Shown here one piece after another: positions 38,424 to 47,054 of a stretch of DNA of 64,000 nt. The stretch lies in the NCBI RefSeq assembly GCF_001294455.1, contig NZ_LIKT01000004.1, positions 124,001 to 188,000 of the forward strand. The letters are read 5' to 3'. The position numbers were made by a program, and so were the translations under genes. The notes under the pieces are model-generated. The model saw only the letters and a list, made by a program, of their open reading frames with translations, searched no databases and was not told the origin of the DNA. The first letter of the stretch is position 1. Every line of letters starts with the position of its first letter. Origin of the DNA: Phaeobacter sp. 11ANDIMAR09. Its GTDB lineage: Bacteria > Pseudomonadota > Alphaproteobacteria > Rhodobacterales > Rhodobacteraceae.

Positions 38424-39710
38424 ATGGCTTTGGACACACAAAACGGACCGCTGTCTTACGAAGCTCCCGAAAAGGACCTTTATGAAGTCGGTGAAATGCC
38501 CCCAATGGGCTATGTTCCCAAGAAAATGTATGCCTGGACCATCCGCAAGGAACGCCATGGTGATCCGGACAGCGCCATGCTGCAGGAAGTTGTCGACGTT
38601 CCTGAGCTGGACAGCCACGATGTACTGGTTCTGGTGATGGCAGCCGGCGTCAACTACAATGGCGTCTGGGCTTCCCTGGGCAAGCCGATCTCGCCTTTTG
38701 ATGGCCACAAAGCCCCCTATCACATCGCCGGCTCTGATGCCTCGGGTATCGTTTGGGCCGTTGGTGACAAGGTCAAGCGCTGGAAAGTTGGAGACGAGGT
38801 TGTCATCCACTGCAACCAGGATGATGGCGACGACGAGGAGTGCAACGGTGGCGATCCGATGTATTCCCCTAGCCAGCGGATCTGGGGCTATGAAACCCCC
38901 GATGGCTCCTTTGCACAGTTCACCAATGTTCAGGCGCAGCAGCTGATGCCACGCCCCAAGCATCTGACCTGGGAAGAGGCCGCCTGCTATACGCTGACTC
39001 TGGCGACTGCTTACCGGATGCTGTTTGGCCATGAGCCCCATGATCTGAAACCTGGTCAGAATGTCCTGGTTTGGGGCGCTTCTGGTGGTCTGGGGTCCTA
39101 TGCGATCCAGCTGATCAACACCGCCGGCGCCAATGCCATCGGGGTCATCTCGGACGAAAGCAAGCGTGACTTTGTGATGGGACTGGGCGCTAAGGGCGTG
39201 TTGAATCGCAAGGACTTCAACTGCTGGGGTCAGCTGCCCACGGTTAACACGCCGGAATATGCCGAATGGTTCAAAGAGGCCCGCAAGTTTGGCAAGGCAA
39301 TCTGGGACATCACCGGCAAAGGCAACAACGTTGACATGGTGTTTGAACACCCCGGCGAGGCGACTTTCCCGGTTTCAACCTTTGTCTGTAAAAAGGGCGG
39401 CATGGTTGTGATCTGCGCAGGCACTTCCGGTTTCAATCTGACCTTTGATGTGCGCTACATGTGGATGCACCAAAAGCGACTGCAGGGTTCGCATTTTGCT
39501 CACCTGAAGCAAGCGGCTGCCGCCAACAAGCTGATGGTCGAGCGTCGTCTCGACCCCTGCATGTCGGAAGTCTTCTCCTGGGCGGACCTGCCGGATGCGC
39601 ATATGAAAATGCTGCGCAACGAACACAAGCCAGGCAATATGTCGGTGCTGGTTCAGGCGCCAAAAACCGGCCTGCGCACTCTGGAAGAGGTGCTTGAAGG
39701 CGGCGCGTAA
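38424..39710 (+). CDS. ccr: Crotonyl-CoA carboxylase/reductase
   Basis: NADPH-dependent reductive carboxylation of crotonyl-CoA to (2S)-ethylmalonyl-CoA, the defining step of the ethylmalonyl-CoA pathway. 428 residues from the ATG at 38424 (AGGAGG upstream); an upstream in-frame ATG is not supported. MDR fold with NYNGVWAS, the cofactor loop WGASGGLGSYA, and FEHPGEATFPVS, where the CO2-binding residues lie. About 110 bases precede it and should hold its promoter. Confidence 0.96.
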   Translation: MALDTQNGPLSYEAPEKDLYEVGEMPPMGYVPKKMYAWTIRKERHGDPDSAMLQEVVDVPELDSHDVLVLVMAAGVNYNGVWASLGKPISPFDGHKAPYHIAGSDASGIVWAVGDKVKRWKVGDEVVIHCNQDDGDDEECNGGDPMYSPSQRIWGYETPDGSFAQFTNVQAQQLMPRPKHLTWEEAACYTLTLATAYRMLFGHEPHDLKPGQNVLVWGASGGLGSYAIQLINTAGANAIGVISDESKRDFVMGLGAKGVLNRKDFNCWGQLPTVNTPEYAEWFKEARKFGKAIWDITGKGNNVDMVFEHPGEATFPVSTFVCKKGGMVVICAGTSGFNLTFDVRYMWMHQKRLQGSHFAHLKQAAAANKLMVERRLDPCMSEVFSWADLPDAHMKMLRNEHKPGNMSVLVQAPKTGLRTLEEVLEGGA

Positions 39711-40037
39711 GCCACAGCCTCCGGGCGAATAGCCCAGACATAACATAACCCGGGTATCGCGGTCTTCTATTGAAGGAAAGCGGTGCCCGTTTTTGCGCCA
39801 GGCCACAGGTTCGGTTGCGGCGAGAGGGGCAGAAAACCACTGTTTGATCCTCCCATGGGGAAATCATAATTTTGAAATACAACTTCAATGTGATACTGGT
39901 CGCAATGCGCGCAAAATGCTATTTTCTACGAACGATTTCGTTGACCTACGGTGCATAAGTGCCGAAAAAGGGGCTGAAATTGGGAGGGGGCCCAACCTTG
40001 CGCGTATAGCGTAAGACGTGGGGTGATTTTTGGAACT
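39711..40037. other. Intergenic region between ccr and luxR
   Basis: 327 bases without a convincing gene; a 73-codon plus-strand frame at 39793-40014 has no protein-like features. The second half is less GC-rich and should hold the luxR promoter. AACGA-TT-TCGTT (39931-39942) is a short symmetrical sequence. No strong terminator follows ccr, so readthrough into luxR is possible. Confidence 0.4.
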
Positions 40038-40757
40038 ATGGCGAGCAAGTCTCAACTCGACAAGATACTGACGGCGCTTGATGCCACACAGACCCTAGAG
40101 GGTCTGCAGGATATCATTGACAGTATCTGCAATGTATTTGCCATTGATCATGCCATGTACCATTGGGTTGATAGCGCTGGAGACCACTACTACTTTGGCA
40201 CCTATTCCGATGCCTGGACCCAGCAGTATCAGGAGCGGAACTACACACGGATCGATCCTGTTGTTCTGGGGTGTTATCAGCGCTTTCACCCGGTGGACTG
40301 GCGCCGTCTTGATTGGACGACCAAGGCCGCCCGCGAGTTCTTTGATGCAGCGATGGGACATGGGGTTGGAAATCAGGGGTATTCGATCCCTATCCGTGGT
40401 CCCAATGGTCAGTTTGCCCTGTTCTCCGTGAGCCATCATTGTGACGATGCAACCTGGGACAAGTTTACCGATCAAAACAGCCGGGATCTGATCCTGATTG
40501 GGCATTATCTGAACCGTAAGGCGCTCGAGTTTGAACCGGATCGCGCGCCAGAGCAGGCGCAGCCTCTGTCGCCCCGTGAGTTGGATGCGCTGACGCTTTT
40601 GGGAATCGGGTACAGCCGGGCCCAGGTGGCCAAAACACTGTCGATTTCCGAGCATACTTTGCGTGTTTATATCGAAAGCGCCCGCTTCAAGCTGGGGGCG
40701 CTCAATACCACCCATGCCATTGCCCGTGCAGTGAGCTGTGGCATGGTCATAATCTAG
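40038..40757 (+). CDS. LuxR-family autoinducer-responsive regulator
   Basis: 239 residues from the ATG at 40038; a GTG at 40023 is an alternative. The N-terminal autoinducer-binding domain has the expected W, Y and DP residues (YHWVD, YFGTYSDAW, RIDPVVLG) and a later G-rich loop (GHGVGNQGYSIP). The C-terminal GerE-type helix-turn-helix spans about 175-235 (SPRELDALTLLGIGYSRAQV then ARFKLGALN). It probably binds a long-chain acyl-homoserine lactone made by the adjacent LuxI and controls that gene among others. Confidence 0.93.
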   Translation: MASKSQLDKILTALDATQTLEGLQDIIDSICNVFAIDHAMYHWVDSAGDHYYFGTYSDAWTQQYQERNYTRIDPVVLGCYQRFHPVDWRRLDWTTKAAREFFDAAMGHGVGNQGYSIPIRGPNGQFALFSVSHHCDDATWDKFTDQNSRDLILIGHYLNRKALEFEPDRAPEQAQPLSPRELDALTLLGIGYSRAQVAKTLSISEHTLRVYIESARFKLGALNTTHAIARAVSCGMVII

Positions 40758-40831
40758 TCTCCGATTTCAAAGAGTTAAACTGAGCGGCGTTAACTATTCC
40801 CTCTTAACGGTCCCTTGAGCCTTGGGGGGGC

Positions 40832-40846
40832 ACGCTTTCAGAGCGT
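40832..40846. promoter_or_regulatory. Candidate operator upstream of luxI
   Basis: ACGCT-TTCAG-AGCGT, 5-bp arms around five bases, 40 bases upstream of the luxI start. It is shorter and less regular than a classical 20-bp lux box, so it is only a candidate. Confidence 0.3.
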
Positions 40847-40885
40847 AGGCTTCCCCTGTGTTTCTAGCAAAAGGGGACGAATGAA

Positions 40886-41527
40886 ATGCTACGTTATATC
40901 TATGCTCAAGACCTGAACGCCCATGCGGATCTGGCTCATTCAATGTTTGTGGATCGTGCGGATCAGTTCCAGACCCGGCTCGGCTGGGATGTGCAGGTCG
41001 ATCACAGGGGAGAGGAGCGGGATCAATATGACGCCTTGAACCCGCTCTATGTCATCTGGGAAATGCCGGATGGCAGCCATGGCGGCTCGATGCGGTTCCT
41101 GCCCACCACTGGTCCGGTGATGGTTAATGACGTGTTTGATAATCTGACCGGCGGCAACCCGATTTCCAGCCCATTGATCTGGGAATGTACCCGCTTCTGC
41201 CTGTCGCGCAGCGCCTCGGGAAATGAGGCGGGAGCCTTGACGCTGGCAGGATTGGAGATCATGCGAAATCTCTCGATTCCGCATTTTGCTGGCGTGTTTG
41301 ATCGCCGCATGGTTCGGATTTACCGCAGCCTTGGTTTTAGCCCCGAGATCGTCAGCTCTGCCGGATCTGGCCGCGATCGGATCAGCTTGGGACTGTGGGA
41401 ATATGACGTGCAGGCCTATCACCGGGTGGCGCAACGCGCAGGAATTTCGCCAGAAATGTCGCAACGCTGGTTTGACATCTCCTTTGGCAGTACCTCTGCA
41501 AAGGTGCCTATGCGCATGACCGGTTGA
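40886..41527 (+). CDS. Acyl-homoserine lactone synthase, LuxI family
   Basis: Makes an N-acyl-homoserine lactone from S-adenosylmethionine and an acyl carrier. 213 residues. Conserved residues are seen: Arg and Phe near 24-28 (FVDRADQF), Trp34 in LGWDV, Asp pair in ERDQYD, SMRFLPT, and the WECTRFCLSR block with the invariant Glu and Arg. GGGACG precedes the ATG. It follows luxR on the same strand, as in pgaR-pgaI of Phaeobacter. The acyl chain cannot be told from sequence. Confidence 0.94.
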   Translation: MLRYIYAQDLNAHADLAHSMFVDRADQFQTRLGWDVQVDHRGEERDQYDALNPLYVIWEMPDGSHGGSMRFLPTTGPVMVNDVFDNLTGGNPISSPLIWECTRFCLSRSASGNEAGALTLAGLEIMRNLSIPHFAGVFDRRMVRIYRSLGFSPEIVSSAGSGRDRISLGLWEYDVQAYHRVAQRAGISPEMSQRWFDISFGSTSAKVPMRMTG

Positions 41528-41611
41528 ACCGGGCGGTGACCAGCCCAGGAAGATGGGCCTTTGGGGTCGGTAGCGCTGGCGTCGCCGACCTCACCAAGAT
41601 AGGGTCCGGCC

Positions 41612-43150
41612 ATGACAGATCTGACCATTAAATTCTCCGACGATCAGGCCGTTGCCTTTGACAGTGTCTCCGCTTTGCTGCGCCAGGCAGGTGTCGACAT
41701 GGAAGATGGTCTGCTCCAGCCCCCAATGGGGGAGGCCGGGGTCATGGCGGTGATTGGAAAAGCGGGATCTGGCAAGACCCTGTTGTTGGCGGAGCTTTAC
41801 AAAACCCTGGAGAAAGCCGGGGTCGAGGTGGTCTCGGGCGACTATGAGAGCCGCAAAAAGACCGGGCGGCGGAGCCTCGCAATCCTGGCCCCAACCAATA
41901 AGGCAGCCAGTGTTCTGCGGCTGCGGGGTGTTCCGGCAACCACCATTCACCGCATTCTTTATACGCCGGTTTATGACCCGGAATATGAGCGCATTGCCGA
42001 ATGGCTGGCCGGAAATGGCGAACAGCCCGAGATTGAAGGCCTGACCGAAGAGGCTCTGGCGCGGGCTGCCGCTTTCTACGAGAAAAACAAATCTATCCCA
42101 GGGGCTCTGGCGGCGGCGGGTCTGCGGGGGTCGGATTTCATTACCGGCTGGAAACGGCGCGAAGACCCATTGGACATCGGTTTTGTCGATGAGGCCTCGA
42201 TGCTGGATGACCGGCAGTTCGAGGATCTCAAGGAGATCTTCCCCAATCTGGTGCTCTTTGGCGATCCAGCGCAGTTGGCGCCGGTCAATCAATCGGGCTC
42301 GATGGTGTTTGAAACCCTGCCAGAGCCGCGCCAATTGGTGCTCCACCGGGTTCATCGCCAGGAGGCGGATAATCCTATCCTGGATCTGGCCCATGCGCTG
42401 GCAGACCCGGCTCTGGGGTTCGAAGATTTTGAACGGATGATCGAAGAGACCGCGCGGCGCGATGAACGGGTGGTCTGGGGGCAACGGGTTGAGGTTGACC
42501 TGATGGCGCGCAGCCCGGTTCTGGTCTGGCGCAATGCCACCCGTATCCGGCTGATCAATGCCTTTCGCATGGTACATGGCGCGCCCGAGGATGCCTTGGT
42601 CGAGGGGGAGCCTTTGATCTGTGATGGGTTGGAGCTGCCCCTGAAACATCGCAAGAAGCGCCTCGACCTGGAAGCGCGCGGGCTGATCAAGGGCGCCCAG
42701 GTGGTCTATCTGGGGCCAGGGCGCAAGCCGGGGTTCTCGCGCCTGCATGTCATGGGGGCCGAAGATCCGCAGGTTTCGGCAGCCTCTATCGTGAAGATCG
42801 AAAAGCCGGATGAGGAAGAGCCCTTTATTCCCTATGCCGCCCGCATGGGGGCGACCTTTTTGCACGGGGCAGCGGTGACGATCCACAAGGCTCAGGGCTC
42901 GCAGTGGGATACCACCCAGGTCTTTGCCCCTGATATCTATGCAGCGGCCCGCATGGGGCGGGTAGAAGCCGGGCAGCCATTGTGGAAGCGGCTGGCCTAT
43001 GTGGCCATCACCCGCGCCCAGGAGCGGCTAATCTGGGTGGTGCGCAACCGCCTGGCCAAACCCACCGGGCCTTTGCGGGTGGATGATCTGAAAGCGGCCC
43101 CAGCGGCGGCATTGACACTGGAAATGCAAGAGGAGGCACCGCTGCTATGA
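41612..43150 (+). CDS. RecD-like superfamily 1 DNA helicase
   Basis: 512 residues. Walker A GKAGSGKT at 49-56, motif Ia LAPTNKAA, motif II DEAS at 193-196, motif III GDPAQLAPV, and the C-terminal UvrD-like block VAITRAQE at 464-470 with TIHKAQGSQWD before it. It resembles RecD/Dda-type ATP-dependent 5'-3' helicases (PF13604 and PF13538) found as stand-alone genes in alphaproteobacteria. The role may be in repair, but there is no direct evidence. The stop overlaps the next gene. Confidence 0.9.
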   Translation: MTDLTIKFSDDQAVAFDSVSALLRQAGVDMEDGLLQPPMGEAGVMAVIGKAGSGKTLLLAELYKTLEKAGVEVVSGDYESRKKTGRRSLAILAPTNKAASVLRLRGVPATTIHRILYTPVYDPEYERIAEWLAGNGEQPEIEGLTEEALARAAAFYEKNKSIPGALAAAGLRGSDFITGWKRREDPLDIGFVDEASMLDDRQFEDLKEIFPNLVLFGDPAQLAPVNQSGSMVFETLPEPRQLVLHRVHRQEADNPILDLAHALADPALGFEDFERMIEETARRDERVVWGQRVEVDLMARSPVLVWRNATRIRLINAFRMVHGAPEDALVEGEPLICDGLELPLKHRKKRLDLEARGLIKGAQVVYLGPGRKPGFSRLHVMGAEDPQVSAASIVKIEKPDEEEPFIPYAARMGATFLHGAAVTIHKAQGSQWDTTQVFAPDIYAAARMGRVEAGQPLWKRLAYVAITRAQERLIWVVRNRLAKPTGPLRVDDLKAAPAAALTLEMQEEAPLL

Positions 43151-43899
43151 CGCGTTCGGGACACGTAAAATCCATTCTGATCACGGGAGCAAGCTCGGGC
43201 ATCGGCGGGGCTGTGGCTGAACTCTGCCTCGCCGAGGGTTGGCAGGTTGGTCTTTTGGCGCGTCGGCGGGATGCGCTGGAAGGGGTGGCACTAGGTCATG
43301 CAAATGCAACCGTTCTGCCCGCAGATGTCACTGATGCCAGCGCTGTGGATCACGCAGTGAATCAGTTCGTCATGGCGACAGGCCGCCTGGATGTGCTGTT
43401 CAACAATGCCGGGATCTTTACCCCGGCGGGCACCATTGATGAAATCTCGCTTGAGGATTGGTATCAGTCGGTGAATGTGAATCTCAACGGTATGTTCCTG
43501 GCGGCGCGGGCGAGTTTTCGCCAGATGCGCCGACAGAGCCCTAAGGGCGGCCGGATCATCAACAACGGATCTATTGCCGCCCATGTGCCAAGGCCGGGAT
43601 CCGCGCCCTATGCTGCGACCAAATCGGCCATCACCGGGCTCACCCGCAGCCTGTCTTTGGATGGGCGGGATTTTGATATCGCCTGCGGGCAGATTGATAT
43701 CGGCAATGCTGAAACACCGATGGTGACAGAGCTCAAGACCCGCCAGGCGGAGACATCGCCTGGGATGGCCCCGATGCCCAGCTTTGCGGTGGAAGATGCA
43801 GCGAGATCGGTGTTGCATATGGCGGAACTTCCGCCAGAAGCCAATGTTCAGTTCATGACGGTGATGGCCACCAAGATGCCCTATATTGGTCGCGGCTGA
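43147..43899 (+). CDS. Short-chain dehydrogenase/reductase
   Basis: 250 residues, classical SDR: TGASSGIG at 13-20, NNAG at 86-89, catalytic Ser142, Tyr155 and Lys159 (YAATK). Uses NAD(P)H; the substrate is unknown. The ATG overlaps the helicase stop by four bases, so the two are translationally coupled although the functions look unrelated. Confidence 0.9.
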   Translation: MTRSGHVKSILITGASSGIGGAVAELCLAEGWQVGLLARRRDALEGVALGHANATVLPADVTDASAVDHAVNQFVMATGRLDVLFNNAGIFTPAGTIDEISLEDWYQSVNVNLNGMFLAARASFRQMRRQSPKGGRIINNGSIAAHVPRPGSAPYAATKSAITGLTRSLSLDGRDFDIACGQIDIGNAETPMVTELKTRQAETSPGMAPMPSFAVEDAARSVLHMAELPPEANVQFMTVMATKMPYIGRG

Positions 43900-43927
43900 A
43901 GGGGCTTTCTGGCTTTGCCAAAGGAGC

Positions 43928-44000
43928 GGCTCCCGCCCGGATGGGCTGCGCTGGCGCTCCGCAAATCTCGTTGGGCCGGGCGCCGCGCTGTGGCGCGGCG
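43928..44000 (+). repeat. GC-rich intergenic repeat, copy B
   Basis: Starts GGCTCCCGCCCGG and ends with GTTGGGCCGGG and a perfect hairpin CGCCGCGC-TGTG-GCGCGGCG (43981-44000). It shares head and tail with copies A, C and D. It lies in the 256-base gap between convergent SDR and TIGR02186 genes; the remaining bases show no gene. Confidence 0.55.
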
Positions 44001-44155
44001 CAACAGAAAGATCTGCTGAGGGTCCCTGATCTGGCACTCTGCCCGATCAGGGCCTTCTCCATTGTGTTTGGTTTGCTCTGGCCTCAAGGGTGAACCGCGC
44101 CTGTGGCGCGACCGCTGCGCGGCCCTTGACCCCAGTTCAAACGACAGATGCCCCG

Positions 44156-44944
44156 TCAGTTGTTGCGCAGCAGGCTGAAGGCGGTGGAGGCTCCCCAGCC
44201 GGCCGCGATGGCAATGGCAAGGGACATCAAGCCGTAGAGGAAGGGCTGTTCACGCGACAGACTGTACAAAAAGCGCTCCAACCCGACTTTGCGGACATCG
44301 ATATCGGTTTCAAAGCTGGAGACCACCTGACCCGCGCGGGTGAGGAAGATGCGGGCGCTATATTTGCCTTCGGTAAGATCCGCAGGCATGTCGATGGCAC
44401 TGCGAAACAGGGTTTGCTGGTCCACGGCCACGGTGTTTTCGCGCAGCGAGTACAGCCCCTCGTTTTCGCGGACACGCACCACGGCATCGGCAAAGTTCTG
44501 AGCGTCCTGGATATTCATCGCCGCTCCAACCGAACGGATGGCACGGGCGATGGAGACGCGGTACCGTAGGTCCTCTGTGTCCGTGATCACATCCTGAAAG
44601 GGGGCGCTGGTGGCGATTGCATAGAAGCTTGGAGCGGAATCGACGATGACGCTGTCGGTATTGACCCAGATGCCCATGCGCTTGGCCTTGCGGCGCACCG
44701 TCACCGAAGAATTCGGGCCAGAGACCGCGACGATGACCTCCAAAGGAGGGCCCTCTGGGATCGGGGTTTCTCGTTTCACTGCACCAAAGATCAAAATCTC
44801 GGAGCCGTCAAAATCTGCGGTAATGGCAACGCGGTCCTGGCTGAGCCCCAGGACGACCTCTTCTTCACCAGCCTGGGCTGGCGCGATGAGGCTGGCAAGG
44901 GGCAGGAGCATCAGGGTGGCGGCAAGAATGGTGGAACGGATCAT
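44156..44944 (-). CDS. TIGR02186-family membrane-anchored protein
   Basis: 262 residues from the ATG at 44944, with GGAGGG nine bases upstream. Signal peptide (LAATLMLLPLASLIAPAQA). Beta-rich extracytoplasmic part, and one C-terminal membrane segment (LYGLMSLAIAIAAGWGAS). This matches the family TIGR02186, which usually follows a TauE/SafE-type exporter, as it does here two bases downstream. It probably acts with that exporter; the exact role is unknown. Confidence 0.87.
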   Translation of the reverse strand: MIRSTILAATLMLLPLASLIAPAQAGEEEVVLGLSQDRVAITADFDGSEILIFGAVKRETPIPEGPPLEVIVAVSGPNSSVTVRRKAKRMGIWVNTDSVIVDSAPSFYAIATSAPFQDVITDTEDLRYRVSIARAIRSVGAAMNIQDAQNFADAVVRVRENEGLYSLRENTVAVDQQTLFRSAIDMPADLTEGKYSARIFLTRAGQVVSSFETDIDVRKVGLERFLYSLSREQPFLYGLMSLAIAIAAGWGASTAFSLLRNN

Positions 44945-44946
44945 GC

Positions 44947-45867
44947 TCAATGCCCTCCTGCTGCGCCGAGCGAGTAAAGCTCGTCTGGCATCAACAAGAG
45001 ATCAAGTCCCAGTTTCACACAGACCAGGATGACCATCAGGGACAGCAGGATGCGCAGCTGCTCGGCCTTGAGATAGACGCCGATGCGGGTGCCGATCTGG
45101 GCGCCAATGACGCCCCCAACCAGCAAGAGCACGGCGAGTACGATATCCACGGTGTAGTTGGTGGTGGCATGCAGCATGGTGGTAAAGGCAGTGACCAGAA
45201 TGATCTGAAACAGCGAGGTGCCTACAACAACCTTTGTGGGCATGCCGAGGATATAGATCATTGCGGGCACCATGATGAAGCCGCCGCCGACCCCCATGAT
45301 GGCGGCCAAAATGCCAACACAGACGCCCACCATGATTGGCGGGATCACTGAGATATAGAGCCCGGAGGTGCGAAAGCGCATCTTGAAGGGCAGCGCATGT
45401 ACCCAGCCGCGCTGACGCCGGGGGGCAGGTGCCGAGCCTTGGCGTTTGGATTTGAAGATGGCGTTCAGGCTCTCGATGAACATCAGCGAGCCGACAACCC
45501 CCAGAAACACAACATAGCACAGGGTCACCAGCAGATCGACTTGGCCCAGGCTTTTGAGGTAGTTGAAGACCACCACCCCAAGGGCTGCGCCGATCAAACC
45601 ACCGACCTGCAGCACCATGCCCATCTTGATGTCGACTGTACGCCTTCGGAAATGCGCCAGAACGCCCGAGAACGAGGAGGCGACGATCTGGTTGGCTTCG
45701 GTTGCGACCGCCACCACAGGCGGAATACCGATGAAGAACAACAAGGGGGTCATCAGAAACCCGCCGCCAACCCCGAACATGCCGGACAAAATTCCGACAA
45801 TTCCTCCGAGGCCCAGCAGCAGGAAGGCATTGACCGAGACTTCGGCGATGGGGAGATAGACTTGCAT
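44947..45867 (-). CDS. TauE/SafE (TSUP) family exporter
   Basis: 306 residues from the ATG at 45867; an ATG seven codons earlier is possible. Two homologous halves each carry the family motif GxFGVGGGFLMTPLL / AIMGVGGGFIMVPAM. There are about seven to eight membrane helices and a basic cytoplasmic loop (KRQGSAPAPRRQR). TSUP proteins export sulfite or organosulfonates such as sulfoacetate; which one applies here is not visible. Coupled to the TIGR02186 gene. Confidence 0.88.
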   Translation of the reverse strand: MQVYLPIAEVSVNAFLLLGLGGIVGILSGMFGVGGGFLMTPLLFFIGIPPVVAVATEANQIVASSFSGVLAHFRRRTVDIKMGMVLQVGGLIGAALGVVVFNYLKSLGQVDLLVTLCYVVFLGVVGSLMFIESLNAIFKSKRQGSAPAPRRQRGWVHALPFKMRFRTSGLYISVIPPIMVGVCVGILAAIMGVGGGFIMVPAMIYILGMPTKVVVGTSLFQIILVTAFTTMLHATTNYTVDIVLAVLLLVGGVIGAQIGTRIGVYLKAEQLRILLSLMVILVCVKLGLDLLLMPDELYSLGAAGGH

Positions 45868-45996
45868 AGTTCCGTTAGAGCGCAGCATCGCAAGAAAATC
45901 AACTCACTATGCCGCTCTGCAGCAGGCAGGACTGATTTCTAGAGGAAACTGGACTTATCCTGCCGTCCTGAAAGGGAGGTGCACGCCATAGGAAAC

Positions 45997-46025
45997 AGGC
46001 CCACACCTCCACGAGGTCCGGGCCT
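45997..46025 (-). terminator. Probable terminator of the BMP-type ABC operon
   Basis: AGGCCC and ACCTC arms pair with GAGGT and GGGCCT around a CAC loop, with a two-base internal mismatch, about 20 bases past the last permease gene. The T-run is weak. Confidence 0.6.
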
Positions 46026-46046
46026 GATAGGTCGATGATGGGCGGA

Positions 46047-47054
46047 TTAACGCTCTTTCACATAGGGTTCGCCACCGGCACGCGGCGGAATGGCCTTGCC
46101 GACAAAACCCGCAAGGATCACCACGGTCAGGATATAGGGCAGGGCGTCCATGGCCTGCACCGGCACCACGATGGGGCCCAGCTCGATGTTCTGGAACCGC
46201 AACGAGATCGCCTGCAAAAGACCAAAGAGAAGGCAGGCCCACATGGCTTGCCAGGGGCGCCATTTGGCAAAGATCAGCGCCGCAAGCGCAATAAAGCCAC
46301 GCCCGGCGGTCATATCCTTGACAAAGCCCGCCTGAAGCGCTGTCGCCAGATAGGCGCCTGCGATGCCACAGAGCAGACCGCAGATGGCAACGGCGGCAAA
46401 ACGCAGCCCCACAACTGAGACGCCGGCCGTATCCACAGCAGCTGGGTTTTCCCCCACAGCGCGCAGGCGCAGGCCAAATCGGGTGCGATAGAGCAGCCAC
46501 CAGGTGGCAGGCACCGCCAGAAAGGCGAGATAGACCAGAATGGAATGGCCCGAGAGCAGCTCGGAGTAGACCTGTTGCACCGGGTTTGCATCTTTCATCA
46601 GCTGCGAGACAGGCTGGCCAGTGGCCTCGGCATCCTGCGGGCCAATGGCAAAGGGCCATTCCAGACCTTCAAACCGTCCACCGCTGAGTAGTGAGGGCGT
46701 ACGCCCGCCCTGTTTGAACCAATCCTGCGCGATCAACACGGTCAACCCGGCGGCCAGAAAGTTGATCGCCACACCCGAAATCAGCTGATTGCCCCTAAAG
46801 GTGATCGAGGCCACCCCGTGGAGTGCCGCGAGCATAAGGGAGGAACCTATCCCGGCCAGTAGCCCCAGCCAGACATTGCCCGTACTGGCTGCAATGGCCG
46901 CCGAGAAAAAGGCCGCCATCAGCATCTTGCCTTCAAGCCCGATGTCAAAGATGCCCGCCCGTTCGGAATAGAGCCCGGCAAGACAGGCCAGAAGCAGCGG
47001 CGTGGCAAGACGCACGGTGCTGTCGAGTACTTGGATCAGAGTGAGAAAATCCAT
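46047..47054 (-). CDS. ABC importer permease (nucleoside/BMP type), second subunit
   Basis: 335 residues, about nine to ten hydrophobic segments, with YSERAGIFDIGLEGKMLMAA and AVGENPAAVDTAG, the usual motifs of BPD_transp_2 permeases in BMP-type systems (NupQ/YufQ-like). The start overlaps the stop of the upstream permease by one base. By family it should move purine nucleosides or related compounds with the BMP protein at 50-51 kb. Confidence 0.9.
   Translation of the reverse strand: MDFLTLIQVLDSTVRLATPLLLACLAGLYSERAGIFDIGLEGKMLMAAFFSAAIAASTGNVWLGLLAGIGSSLMLAALHGVASITFRGNQLISGVAINFLAAGLTVLIAQDWFKQGGRTPSLLSGGRFEGLEWPFAIGPQDAEATGQPVSQLMKDANPVQQVYSELLSGHSILVYLAFLAVPATWWLLYRTRFGLRLRAVGENPAAVDTAGVSVVGLRFAAVAICGLLCGIAGAYLATALQAGFVKDMTAGRGFIALAALIFAKWRPWQAMWACLLFGLLQAISLRFQNIELGPIVVPVQAMDALPYILTVVILAGFVGKAIPPRAGGEPYVKER

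Noticed and set aside
39793-40014. 73-codon plus-strand frame between ccr and luxR
   Set aside because: No ribosome binding site, atypical composition, and it overlaps the expected luxR promoter.
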